Positions 31,201 through 41,692 of a stretch of 64,000 nucleotides of DNA are shown in pieces; within the stretch, counting starts at the first letter, position 1, and each line of letters opens with the position of its first letter. This stretch comes from Prorocentrum cordatum (lineage: Eukaryota > Sar > Dinophyceae > Prorocentrales > Prorocentraceae): assembly GCA_963575745.1 (NCBI GenBank), contig CAUYUJ010019102.1:123548-187547 (forward strand), written 5' to 3'. Position numbers and translations under genes: made by a program. The notes under the pieces are model-generated. The model was not told the DNA's origin and made no database searches. It saw only the letters and a program-made list of their open reading frames with translations.

Positions 31201-31625
31201 AAAATTGTGAAAAACCTATGGTTTTTCTTAAGATTTCGCAAGAGCTCGCGCGTCAGTTTTTTAAGCAAATCAGTGTTGCGAAACCCTTTGTTTTTGTATG
31301 TTTTTTTTGGAAGCTCGATTGTGAAATCTTTCCGGCACCGAAGGTTTTTGAGGGATTTCGGCATGCGCGCGCGACGACGCGCGCGTGTGCACTTCGTCGA
31401 TTTTTTTTGCAAGGGATTCGCGAAAAAGTGTTATGTTAGAACAAACAATGTCACCGCATAGTGTTTTTTACAAGGGAACCTCAGAGGGGGGGATGCCGGC
31501 CGGCCTGGGATAGTGTAAATCATATTTAGGATGGACATGTGGTCATAATCATATGTGATTTACATACCCGAAAGGGGGATTGATGACGCCGGGGGTGGGG
31601 GGGGGAAAACCTTGTTTTTAGAAAG
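25701..31625. repeat. Macrosatellite units 2-5
   Basis: Four more units with the order described for unit 1: unit 2 about 25701-27302, unit 3 27303-28655, unit 4 28656-30038, unit 5 30039-31625. The lead CCACTGCTCG recurs at 25779, 27350, 28724 and 30311, with spacings of 1571, 1374 and 1587 bp; unit 1 minus the retrotransposon gives about 1326. Units 2, 4 and 5 have GGTACCACATGGCACTTGGC ahead of the GAC tract; units 1 and 3 lack it. Each unit has two related ~295-bp modules and ends at an ACCTCAG(G)n / G-run / TAGAGTCTA block. Long open frames are GAC-tract shadows. Confidence 0.9.
28204..28268. repeat. Perfect T9-(TA)n-A palindrome inside macrosatellite unit 3
   Basis: Nine T, then a TA dinucleotide run, then ten A form a near-perfect palindrome. 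It replaces the ~40 bp (GTGAAAATTTTGAAAAACC and following) that other units have here. Confidence 0.9.
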
Positions 31626-31739
31626 GAGACTCTATGTGGTCCAATCGGCGTCAAGCTATAGATATGTGTTGCGCCTTGTTGGGTGCAGTCGACGTGAAAC
31701 AATTTGTGTGATGCAAGTTATGTGGTGCAAGATATGGGT

Positions 31740-32320
31740 GCACAGCACTGCAACGCAATGCAATGCACAACAATGCAAAGCATTGCACATTAATGCAAAT
31801 CGCGAAATCAATACACGTCAATGCAATTCAATCTAAATCAATGCACATTGATGCAAACACTTCGACGCAATGCAAAGCAACGCAACGCAATGCAACGCAA
31901 TGCAACGCAATGCAACGCAATGCAACGCAAAGCACTGTAACGCAATGCAGAGCAATGCAACGCAGCGCAATGCAACTGAATGCAACATGCAACTCAATGC
32001 GCCGTAATGCAACTCAGTGCACAGCAATGCACAGCAATGCAAAGCACGGCGGAGCAATACAAAGCAATGCAACGTAATGCGATTTCCATGCGATTGCAAT
32101 GCGATTGCACTGCAATGCGATTGCACTGGAGTGCAATACGATTGCACTGGAGTGCAATGCGATTGCAATGCACTGCGATTGCAATGCAACGGGGGTGGGT
32201 GTGTGCAACTGGGCGGCGGCGACTGGTGGGAATGGGGCCGCAAACGGGGCCGCAAACGGGCCTTTCCAATCGATTGCAATCGATTGGATTGCAATCGATT
32301 GCATTGCAACGTTTCGACTG
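31740..32320. repeat. GCAATGCAAC pentamer-based array, ending in GATTGCAATC steps
   Basis: Imperfect GCAAT/GCAAC pentamers to about 32090, then (GCGATTGCACTGGAGTGCAAT)-like and CGATTGCAATCGATTG words to 32310. Flanked on the left by the GTGGTGCAA minisatellite. Confidence 0.9.
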
Positions 32321-32339
32321 CAACGTGGGGGTGCATCGG

Positions 32340-32580
32340 GGCGGCGGCGACGGGGCGGCGACGGGTCGCGTCGACGGGGGGAAGCGACGGCGACCACAAG
32401 GCGGCGGACCCGACAACGGAGCCCAGACGACGGGCGGCGACGAGTCGGCGACGGAGCGTCGACGGCGACCACAAGTCGGAGGACCCAACAACAGATCCCA
32501 GTGGACGGGCGGCGACGAGGCGGCGACGGGGCGGCGACGGCAACCACGAGGCGGCGGACCCGACAACGAAGCCCAGTTCC
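32340..32580. repeat. ~75-bp tandem repeat, three copies
   Basis: The words GACGGCGACCACAAG, GGCGGACCCGACAAC and GGGCGGCGACGAG recur about every 75-76 bp (32385, 32461, 32536). Confidence 0.8.
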
Positions 32581-33929
32581 TTAGAAAAGAAACAAGGACT
32601 CCTAAGTGCAAGCGCTGCTAGGGGAATATGAATACTACCCTCCTCTCTCCCCGAAGATGGCTGGAGAGTGGCGCAATTCCCTCCGCGTATGTTTTTGTTG
32701 CAGGCTGGTGCGAGTTTTTTTTTGTTCTTCGGTGTTTTTCCAATCCCGTCGTTCTCGGTCCTGCCAACATGGTGCTACCGCTGCCGCGTGGGCCTTCTTG
32801 TAGGATCTGGGCTCTGCCCTCGTCGTTCAGAATGGCGCTTTGAGCCCCAACGCGGGCCACTTTTCTGGATCCGAGTCCTTCCTCATCGTTGTCGCCCCCC
32901 TCCATTCCCCTCCTCCGCATTCCCCTGGTCCTCCTGCTTCTCCCGCTGCTTCCATTCCAGTTCCTGTTGCTGCTGGTGGTGCTGCTGCTGCTGCTCCTCC
33001 TCCTCCTTCTTCCCCAACTCGTTATCCTCCTGCTCCTCCTGCTCCTGCTCCTGCTCCTCCTCCTCCTCCTTCAGCCCCGAGGGTGGGGGCCTGGCACCTG
33101 TTCTCATGGTGTCAGCGCCACACACTCCTCGGGGCACACTGTCAGTGTCAATTGCATGCGGCGGCTGGGGGCAGATAGCCCGGCTTTCGTCGTTCTTGCA
33201 CCAGCCACGTGGCACTTTGCCCGTGGCAGCGGCGCGTTAGCTGCGCCCGTGACCTGGAGATGGGTACCAGGCACGGGGAGTGTGGATTTGGTTGAGAGGC
33301 GGGCCATGTGGTCCGTAAGTCCCTTGGGACCTTGTGTCCGCTCACCCTGGGGTACAAACCCAGTTGCGCATGCCATCCGATTCGGCAGGGGTGACGGTCG
33401 GGCTGTGACGCGGTGAACCGGCTGTCCCCCTACGCACCACGCCGTCTCGGTTGGGCAGCGAATCGTTGAGCGACGAGGTATCTGCCTTTCCCCTGACTGT
33501 CGGTGCTGGCGTCTGCGGGCCCGTTCCTCCTGTCTGGGAGGCCGAAGGTGATGGTTGAGCCTCGCTCGCCGTTCATTTCTTGGGTCTATGACACTCATGA
33601 CACGCCTCCTCCTCCTCCTCCTCCACCTCTTCCTCCTCCTCCACCTCCCCCTTTTGTGTACGCAACTGTCCTTTTCCGATTGCGCATAGCACGATCGGGT
33701 CTTTTTGGGGTCTCATGTCCGCTATGAGACGCGTCCGTGGATAGATAATTAATCAATGCAATGGGAAAGGTTGGAGCCCGTTTCTTTATTGCTTGGGGCA
33801 TGACGGGCGTCATGGCCCCCGCTCCCCCCCCCCGCCCTATGACGTAACGCTCCCCCCCCAGTGCGTTCCGGGCAGTGCCGCCGTGCGCATTGGGATCCGC
33901 GTAGGAATCTGCATAGGTGTCTGCTCCGC
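32581..33929. other. Spacer with CTC/CTG-rich low complexity, no supported gene
   Basis: CTG/CTC triplet-rich stretch at 32940-33075 and (CTC)n at 33605-33655. The rest has no recognisable coding region; Leu/Pro/Ser-rich frames are shadows of the triplet bias. Confidence 0.4.
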
Positions 33930-33931
33930 AG

Positions 33932-33978
<47 letters not shown>

Positions 33979-34050
33979 CGTCGTCGTCGCTCGTGGTTCG
34001 TCGCTCGTCGCTCATCGTCGTCGTGCGCGCGGACGCGGCTGGAGCATGTT
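33930..34050. repeat. (GTC)n microsatellite with GTTCGTCGCTCGTCGCTC tail
   Basis: Pure GTC run at about 33930-33977, then TCGTCGCTC variants. A second copy of the same segment in the same orientation lies at 35385-35440. Confidence 0.85.
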
Positions 34051-34169
34051 TTTAAGTCCGGGCCGATGACGGCAATCATCTAGGGGGGGGGGGGGTCGAT
34101 GACGTCACGTTTCGCGCCGGCGGCGTTTGGGAATGCTTAGGAATGACGGAGGACGGGTAGCACGAACAT

Positions 34170-34475
34170 GTAGGTGGCGATATGCACCACAACGCCTGTG
34201 TACATCACAGTGCCCGCGTGCACCACAGCGCCTGTGTACACCACGCCGCCGATGTACACCACAGCAGCCGCGTGCAACACGGCGTCAGTTTGGGCCATCG
34301 TGCCCGCGGGCACAGCAGCTCCTGTGTACACCACAGCGCCTCCGTACAACACATCAGCCGTGCGCAACACAGCACCAGTGTACACCACAATGCCTGCGTG
34401 CATTGCAGTGCGTGTGTGCGCCACGGCGCGTGTGTGCACCGCATCAGACGTGTGCAACACAGCACCATTGTTGTG
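34170..34475. repeat. Minisatellite (GTGTACACCACAGCGCCT), plus orientation
   Basis: Roughly 12-15 imperfect copies of a ~24-30 bp unit. The reverse complement array is at 35085-35360. Confidence 0.85.
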
Positions 34476-34756
34476 TATAGAATTTCACAAAGGGATCCTT
34501 GTGACAAAATGGAGCGCGTGTGGATTCCAGAAAAAACAATGGAAAACAAATCCTCATGGACGAAGGAGCGCCGCTGGAATCGACGAGTCCCCCCGAGTCC
34601 GCCCGCATCACCCTAACTTTCATTTACGTCCAGGAGGCTCCAGTTAAACTGGCCGTCCGAGAACCAACTGGACCGATTCAATCGACCATTCTGCGGTGCA
34701 CGCTGAGATGCGCACGTGCGTTGTAACGCCAAGCCGCACGACAGGAGGTACGAAGG
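34476..34756. other. Spacer, nothing recognised
   Basis: Unique-looking sequence between the minisatellite and the GGA tract. Confidence 0.4.
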
Positions 34757-34992
34757 GGGAATTGGAAGAGGAGGAGGAGGAGGAGGAGGAGGAGGAGGAG
34801 GAGGAGGAGGAGGAGGAGGAGGAGGAGGAGGAGGAGGAGGAGGAGGAGGAGGAGGAGGAGGAGGATGAGGAGAGGAGGATGAGGATGAGGATGAGGATGA
34901 GGAGGAGGAGGAGGAGGTGAGGAGGAGGTGAGGATGAGGCAGGAGGAGGAGGAGGAGGAGGTGGAGGAGGAGGTGGAGGAGGAGGAGGAGGG
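34757..34992. repeat. (GGA)n microsatellite
   Basis: Almost pure to about 34862, then with GAT interruptions. Confidence 0.97.
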
Positions 34993-35084
34993 AGGAGGGA
35001 AAAACGTCGCATTCGATTCTCAGAACTTTCCTGGCGTGGCGTTTAGTTGTCAACAGCAGATCCTGTCGTACATGCTCCTTCTAC

Positions 35085-35360
35085 CTGTCCTATGCACGCT
35101 TCGTTGCACGCGGGTGCAGTGGTGTAGACAGGCGCTGTGGCGTGCGCAGGCGCTGCGGTGCACGCGAGCACAGTGGTGTACATAGGCGTTGTGTTGCACA
35201 TGGGTGCTGCGGTGTATGTACACCAGCGCTGTAGTGCTCCCAAGTACTGTGGTATACACAGGCGGTGCGTTGCACGCGGCTGTTGCGGTGTACGCAGGCG
35301 CTGTGGTGCTCACGCGCGGTGTGGTGCACGCGAGCGTTGTGGTGTACACAGGCGCAATGG
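35085..35360. repeat. Minisatellite (AGGCGCTGTGGTGTACAC), minus-orientation copy of 34170-34475
   Basis: Same family as 34170-34475 read on the other strand, so the two arrays face each other across the GGA tract. Confidence 0.85.
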
Positions 35361-36235
35361 GCAGATCGCCATACATGCTGCTCGCGTCGTCGTCGTCGTT
35401 CGTCGCTCGTCGCTCGTCGCGTCGTGCGCGCGGGCGCCGCTGTGGTGCCGGAGCCACACGGCAGGGGGGGGCGTCACGTCATACCCCCCCCGCCTCCTCC
35501 CCCCCATGACGCCCGTCATCGCCGAACATAAAGAAACGCGCTCTTGGGTGGGAGGAGTAGGATGCTAGGTATGGTTTGCCTCCCCCCTCTGCTCTTCCGC
35601 CCTCCCCCCTCCCCCCAGAAAATGCTCCCGATCCTTTTGGAAGTCGACCGCCCCCGCGAGGCACCCCGCCCCTCTCTCCCCCCCGCTTTCGCCCGCCGCC
35701 GTCGCCGTCGGTTTCGTCGGCGTCGTCGGCCTCCTCGTCGCTGCTGTCGTCCGACGCGCCTCCGCGCGCGAGGGGAAGGGGTCCAGCGTCGATCCGAGAA
35801 CAGTCCGCGCGGACCTCCGACAGTCTATGCTTTTGCCGACTTTTCTTCTTCTACTCCCGTGGCTGCTGGCCGAGGTCTTCCGCCCCTAGTGTTCGTCAAG
35901 ACCCAGATCGCGGCGACGAGCTCTGCGACCGGCACGCCCTGCGACTCTATCAAGGCGCGCGCGCGCGTTCCGCCCCTGCACTGGTCCAGGACCGCCGGCC
36001 CCCTCCTGTCCGAGCAGGGAGGAGAGAGGCGGGGTAGGGGGTAGGGGGGAGGAGGGGGAGAGGACGGAGGAGGGGGGGAGGTGGTGGGGAAGGTGGGAAG
36101 GGAGGGGGGGACGGGGAGGATGGGGAGGGAGGGGGAGGAGGGGAAGCAGGAGCAGGTTGAACAGGATGAGGAGGAGCACTCCCACGCAACAGCTGTGCAG
36201 CTTGAGTCAGTACAACTGTGTCAGTACAACGCAAA

Positions 36236-36266
<31 letters not shown>

Positions 36267-36430
36267 GGAGGAGGAGGAGGAGGAGGAGGAGGAGGAGGAG
36301 AAGCAGGGGCAGGAGGACCAGTGTGGACCAAAAACGCATCCACGATGTTGCAATAAGCCCTCTTTCTCTTCAGTAACCTCTCCATGGGTCTCTACAATAA
36401 TTAGTTTTCATTGCGGGAAGTGGTCCATGA
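35361..36430. other. GC-rich spacer with G/GGA tracts, no firm gene
   Basis: Plus-strand frames at 35544-36044 are Pro/Arg/Ser-rich; a stretch reading TVYAFADFSSSTPVAAGRGL could be coding, but nothing is recognised. GGGGAG tracts at 36025-36160, (GGA)n at 36236-36303. Confidence 0.35.
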
Positions 36431-36910
36431 GAGGACAACCGTTTGAGAAACTTCAATCGTGCCCAAACACCAAAGTTGGGATTTCAAAGCCGCGGATCAA
36501 CGTGAATTTTGCGTCCTGACAGTCTTAATTCGTGCCATGACACCGGTCCTGGGACATCAATGCCGCGAATAAACGTGCTTGTCGCGCCCGGACAATCGAA
36601 AATCGTTTCAGAACACATCCCGGGACTTCCACCATACACAAACCCTTACACTGTTCCAGCATTTGTAGACGAATGTGCACGGCGCCAGGGCGAGAGTGAC
36701 ATTTCGACAAGGAGTCGCCCTCCAGATGTGAAGCTGCTGCGAACTTTTAAGACCAATATGCGTGGGGCCAAGGCGAGAGCCACATTTTGAAAAGGAGCCG
36801 TCATCCATATTTGAAGCTGGTGCACACTTTTCAAACATGTGCGCGGCGCTCAGGCGAGAGCTACATTTTGAAAACCCTCCGCCCTCCATCCCTGAAGCTG
36901 TCGCAAATTC
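36431..36910. repeat. Degenerate ~75-85 bp tandem repeat
   Basis: One family gives GCCGCGGATCAACGTG (36490) and GCCGCGAATAAACGTG (36565). A second gives GGCGAGAG..ACATTTTGA with CCTCCATC/TGAAGCTG at about 36690, 36775 and 36860. Confidence 0.65.
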
Positions 36911-37076
36911 CAGGCTTCAGGATCATGAATGGTGAGGAATTCTGAGGCGAAGCGCCCGCCCCGCCCTACCAACACGTCTGGGGTGCGACAGGGGGGAAGC
37001 ATTTATAAGGAACATGGATGGATGAGGAGGAGGAGGAGGAGGAGGAGGAGGAGGAGGAGGAGGTTTTTTTTTGACG

Positions 37077-37725
37077 TCAGACGACACACAACACACAAAC
37101 ACACAACATCAAGAGAAAAAAGGGGTCTCCGTTTAGCACTCTGGCTCCGTGAGAGCCCATGGCCCGACCTCGACTGTGACCAGGTCGCGCTTGGGATTGC
37201 GGCCATCTTATGCGATTCCAGGAGTGCATCCTGCCCTGGGCCCCCGTTCGGGGGATGGGGTGGCACTCCTGGCGGAGACCTCGCACTTGACCTCCGCTGG
37301 TGTAATACTTGCAGCGAAGGCAAACAAAAATGAACGAGTGATCGTTGGCGTCCAGGAACAGCATCGAGTGGCCCAGCTCCAAAAACTTCGGAGCTTCGAA
37401 ACCACGGATCCCGACCCCAGGACCACCACGGCAAACACCAGGAGAAGGGCGGAGGGCGGCCCTGGACCCACGGAAACAACGCTCACACTGCCAGAACTTA
37501 CCCTGCCAACTCCACACATGCCCGTCAACTGCCGGCTTTGCTGGAACGGGCGTCTTGACAAAAACGGCTCGCGACAGGTTGAGCCTCGGACAGAGCGGCA
37601 GCATCTTTCTTGCCAGCTTGCAGGCAAGCTTGGACAAGCTGGCGGTCAAGTATCTCGCATTCTTGAGGCGAGGGGCATGGGTGTCTGGATGCGGCACTCT
37701 TGGCCAAGGCATCCGCAGCATCGTT
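37077..37725 (-). pseudogene. LINE C-terminal Cys/His-rich domain
   Basis: On the minus strand, WSWQGKFWQCERCFRG is followed by LGHSMLFLDANDHSFIFVCLRCKYYTSG and LRQECHPIPRTGAQGR. The paired CxxC and spaced His resemble the zinc-binding end found after RNase H in dinoflagellate LINEs. The frame differs from the RNase H frame just upstream, so a frameshift lies near 37700. Likely role in the intact protein: nucleic-acid binding. Confidence 0.6.
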
Positions 37726-38379
37726 ACCTAGCTTGTCACACTTCAATTCGTCCGACATATCAGGTCCTCTGGAGCGTGCCTTTTGACTTTCTTGACTGAG
37801 ACAAACCCCGTGGGCTGCAAAGTTAGGAAACTGCCACTGTACGGTCATTTGTATGACAACTGCTCCTTCTGCGGCAAATAAAACTGACGGACCACGTTTA
37901 GGCAATTCGAAAAACCTCTGGAATCAGGAATCGCGAATTGCTCTGCAGCACAGATGGCTAAACATTCGGCAGCCTGGGGCGTCTGAGGGTTCGGGGCCCA
38001 GACAGGGGCCGAAACATGTCCACAAACATTTTCGATCGGAGTCGTAGCAAATAAACCCCCATCCCCTCCTGGACAGTTCGGGAATCACATGCCTATGACA
38101 GCAACCGTCGAAATGGAAATCGCCCTGAGCCCTGAACCCGTCGATGCCCACCACCTCGAAGCCGCCCTCGGTCAGCGGCCTGTGGAAAGTGTCACCTGGA
38201 TGTTCAAATATGCTTCGGGTGAACAGGAGTCGCTCGGGTGGGTCCTGGAAGTCGATGTCGGACATATTCGGGCGGTTATCTCTGAGCTTCGCAAGGATAT
38301 CTTCACGCCCCTCTTCACATGATGGGCAGAAGTAAAGTCTGTGCACCAGCGTGTCTGGGGGCAGCTCTGCACAGCTCAC
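37726..38379 (-). pseudogene. LINE RNase H region with nonsense codon
   Basis: The frame reads PELSRRGWGFICYDSDRKCLWTC..., then hits a stop at about 37924. It continues in the same frame to LKCDKLGNDAADALAKSAA, the usual last RNase H motif (GN..AD..A). Upstream, the CPSCEEGREDILAKL segment is a zinc-like linker between RT and RNase H. The interrupted frame supports a dead copy. Confidence 0.65.
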
Positions 38380-39660
38380 ATAATAAGTCTTCCTGCTGGT
38401 CGCCTCTCTCCTTTGTCACTTGTTTTTGTCCATGTGCGCCCGCAGTGCATGGCTTTGATGCAGCCTTTTTGCAGGGGAGTGAAGCTGGGTGAATTTAGCT
38501 GAGCCCTGACCTGGTCGTAGCACAATCGCCGCACTTCTGGCAGCGGGCTCGACGCGCTGGACCTCTCCAGCGCCCTCGACACAGCAGCGTGCAGGGCTCG
38601 CTTGATGAAAGCTGGGCTACAGAGGGTCATCTGGACAACGACCCCGAAATCGTCTATCAGCTCGGTGAAAGATCGCATGCGCCAACCTATCCCCTGGAAG
38701 GGCACCTTCGCGGCTGACAGAGGCCCCGACGCCCTTCTCCAAGAACCTGCATCAGGATTGCCTTCGAAAGCCTCCTGCCAACCATCTCGAAGTTCCTGGA
38801 AAGACAAACAGAAAGGGTACGATCGGGTCAAAGCCGCCCAGTTTTCCTTGCAACAGCGAACGATAGGACTTACAGCGGCGTACCAAACCGGGTCCCTCTC
38901 CAGGATGAGGAGGGAGGTGAGGGATCTCTGACCTGCACTTGGCTGGCAGGTCGCACCAAAAGATCTCCTTGCCAACTCGAGCTCGTGATTCGAAAAACCT
39001 CGCACTTCACTCCCGTGGACCAGCCCATGCAGCGGCCCAGATGCGAAAACCATCCTCGTGAAGCGGCCCAGGACCTTTTGTTCCCTCTCAGACGTCTGAC
39101 GTTCTTCTGGAGCTTTCTGAGACGGACCTGGAACTTCTTTGATCTCCCACCTGATCTAAAAGCGCGGCCGCAGGCATGGTCGATGCCTAGGCTCATAGCA
39201 GATCTGCACGCTCCGCCCGCTAGGTCCCCCAGCGCGGCTCGGATGCGCGCTGCATGTCGAGGAGGGGATGCAACCGAAGATGCCTTCTCCATTGAGACCT
39301 GCGCGTGCAAGTCCTTCAGTATAATATCGTGTATGATGTGCTGGTCCTCGACTATGCCCTCATATGCGAGCGATTCACTCCCCGTAGCACGGATCCCATA
39401 ATCATCAATGTAAACGTCCAGCCTAACATTGCGAGGCAGCGGAGCCTTGTAGATGCTGACGACGATGAAAGCCCGAATCAGCGTGGTAGCCCTGGAACAA
39501 CCAGCTATAACCCCATTACTAGCATAGTAAGGCCCAGTGGCGAGGCCCCCCATGGAAAGGCAACGGGGACAGCGGTAAAACGCAACAGCGAGACGGGCGA
39601 TGCGAAGGGGAAAGCAAACTTCCGAGCACCTCTGCAATAGAACATCTAGCGGAATGAGCT
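38376..39660 (-). pseudogene. LINE reverse transcriptase, C-terminal half (YIDD motif)
   Basis: From about 39650 downward, frame 1 reads YELIPLDVLLQRC, GVIAGCSRATT (the motif B region) and VRLDVYIDDYGIRATG (motif C, YIDD). Near 39020 the reading moves to another frame (HGSEVRGFSNHELELARR, then RCCKENWAALTR and onward), so at least one frameshift separates palm and thumb. The front half of the RT lies at 40482-41154, beyond the inserted element. It has the usual LINE type of catalytic aspartates. Confidence 0.75.
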
Positions 39661-39685
39661 CGTAAAATTCTAGACGCTTCGTGTA

Positions 39686-39956
39686 TCCCCACCAGCCATT
39701 TTGGCTGCGACTGGCTCGCCCTGAGGGCTGTCCTCTCAGACTCCCTGGGTCGCAGCTTGCACGACCTCTCAGGTTGCTGACCTTTCAGACTCCCTGGGAT
39801 TGCACGTCCGCCTGGCCTCTCAGACGCCCTGGGTTGCTGCCCCCCCCCGCCGCCTGATCCGCGGCCCCCGCGCGCGCCCGGGAATTTAGTCGCGGCCGCA
39901 GCCCGACCGTGACTGCTCGCCGCCGGCGCTTCCGCCTGCGGCTGTAAAAAAGAATA
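39686..39956. other. Segment with a third TIR-like start, next to the MITE-like copy
   Basis: Begins TATCCCCACCAGCCATTTTGGC, so it shares the family terminus, but its interior (CTCTCAGACTCCCTGGG repeated three times at about 39740, 39785 and 39815) differs. It may be a partial or hybrid copy. The 16-mer AATTCTAGACGCTTCG just left of it (39666) recurs inverted beyond the far copy (about 41713). Confidence 0.5.
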
Positions 39957-40481
39957 TCCCCACCAGCCCGTCCAGAAACGACGCCCAGGCGAGTAGAGGG
40001 TCGTCCTGAGGGGCTTTTCGGCGTCTTGGGTGTCTCGGGGGGGCCTCTGTGGGCGGTTCGGGATCCTCTTTGGGGCCTCCTGGGGGCCTCTTGGGGCCTC
40101 TTGGGGCCATCTTGGGGCCTTTGGGGGCCTCCTGGGCGCTTCTTGGGGCCTCCTGGGCGCTTCTTGGGGCCTCTTGGGGGTCTCTTGGGGGCCTCCTGGG
40201 GGCCTCTTGGGGGGCCTCGGAGCCATCTTGGAGGAGATCGATCAACGAAGGGGGGGTCCCTAATTCCAGTCCCCCCCTCAGGAGCCACGATCCTCGTGAG
40301 GGGTGTCGAATTTTAGCCCTCCCAGGGGTCGTTCTTGGACGCTCTAACTACCCGCGGCCCTCCCTGTCCAGGTCAGTGGGGAGGGGGTAGGGGGAGGGGT
40401 AAACCCCTCCCCGAAGGGGAAGAAGGAGGGGTGGAAGAGGAAACTCGTTAAACCACCGACGCCCAGAGGGCTGGTGGGATT
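39957..40481 (+). mobile_element. MITE-like element, copy A
   Basis: About 525 bp with terminal inverted repeats ATCCCCACCAGCCC / GGGCTGGTGGGAT. The interior is CTTGGGGCCTC-type minisatellite plus an AAGGGGAAGAAGGAGGGG segment. Nearly identical, in reverse orientation, to 41155-41692. It interrupts the LINE RT. It has no coding capacity, so it would need a transposase in trans. Confidence 0.7.
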
Positions 40482-41154
40482 TGAATAGATCCCAAAGAGG
40501 CGTAACAGCAGCGTCTCCAGAAGATTTCGCACTCTCCGCTCTGAAGGCCTGGCGCCAAACCACGTCGGATGCCGATGCGAAGCTGCTGCCCGCCAAGTAG
40601 TCTCTCTCAAAAGGGGCGTTCCACTTGGATGCGAAGCCCCTGCGGCAGCGCCCCCAGAGGCGGTGGCAGGATACAAAGATGCCTATCGGTCGGAACCCGC
40701 CCGCTGGTTTGGCCTGCATGGCCGTCGCAATCACTTGCAGTTGCTTCGGCACTCGACCTGACCAAGCTGAGCACCTCGAGGCATTGGTCGCTCAGCGAAG
40801 CGTAGTGACGCATGTGCAAACCATATTCTGAGGTCGCTGTGTGCTCCGCGTAGGTTTGGCTGGTACACCGAAGCTCCTCGGCCGACAAAGTCGTAGAGGC
40901 TCCAGCGGCTGGAAAGTGCCTGGCAACTGCGGCGCGTCCGAGCAAGCCTGCCAGGAACTTGAAAAACGAGCGGCCTCGGACTCGGAGTGAGAGAGGGTCT
41001 GCCAATGCGTTCCCATCCCTCGACAGTGTAGTTGTTGGCCTCCATGGTTCCGTACCCCTTATGACATCATGAGCTTTCCGTCCCCTCTTATCGATCTTAT
41101 CGAGGATGAAGCGTCTCCAGTCCTGAGCCGAGCGGATCCTATCAGCAGCAATAA
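40482..41154 (-). pseudogene. LINE reverse transcriptase, N-terminal half
   Basis: The minus strand reads SLSDQCLEVLSLVR, then after a frame change near 40752 PKQLQVIATAMQAKPAGGFRPIGIF, the usual RT motif 1-2 region, and then SCHRLWGRCRRGFASKW. Flanked by MITE-like copies on both sides. The two frames prove at least one indel here. Confidence 0.7.
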
Positions 41155-41692
41155 TCCCACCAGCCCTCCGGGCGTCGGTGGTTTAACGAGTTTCCTCTTC
41201 CACCCCTCCTTCTTCCCCTTCGGGGAGGGGTTTACCCCTCCCCCTACCCCCTCCCCACTGACCTGGACAGGGGGGGCCGCGGGTAGTTAGAGCGTCCAAG
41301 AACGACCCCTGGGAGGGCTAAAATTCGACACCCCTCACGAGGATCGTGGCTCCTGAGGGGGGGACTGGAATTAGGGACCCCCCTTTCGTTGATCGATCTC
41401 CTCCAAGATGGCTCCGAGGCCCCCCAGGAGGCCCCCAAGAGACCCCCAAGAGGCCCCAAGAGACCCCCCAGAGGCACCCAAGAAGCGCCCAGGAGGCCCC
41501 AAGAAGCGCCCAGGAGGCCCCCAAAGGCCCCAAGATGGCCCCAAGAGGCCCCAAGAGGCCCCCAGGAGGCCCCAAAGAGGATCCCGAACGGCCCACAGAG
41601 GCCCCCCCGAGGCACCCAAGACGCCGAAAAACCCCTCAGGACGACCCTCTACTCGCCTGGGCGTCGTTTCTGGACGGGCTGGTGGGGATACG
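41155..41692 (-). mobile_element. MITE-like element, copy B (opposite orientation to copy A)
   Basis: Begins ATCCCACCAGCCCTCC (41155) and ends GGGCTGGTGGGGAT (41692). Close to the reverse complement of copy A throughout, differing by a few substitutions and an 18-bp-scale change in repeat number. It separates the LINE linker from the RT. Confidence 0.7.

Noticed and set aside
31833-32621. Cys/Ala/His-rich frames on both strands
   Set aside because: Shadows of the GCAAT/GCAAC pentamer array and the 75-bp repeat.
34696-34920. Glu-rich acidic protein
   Set aside because: A direct translation of (GGA)n; no unique flank coding.
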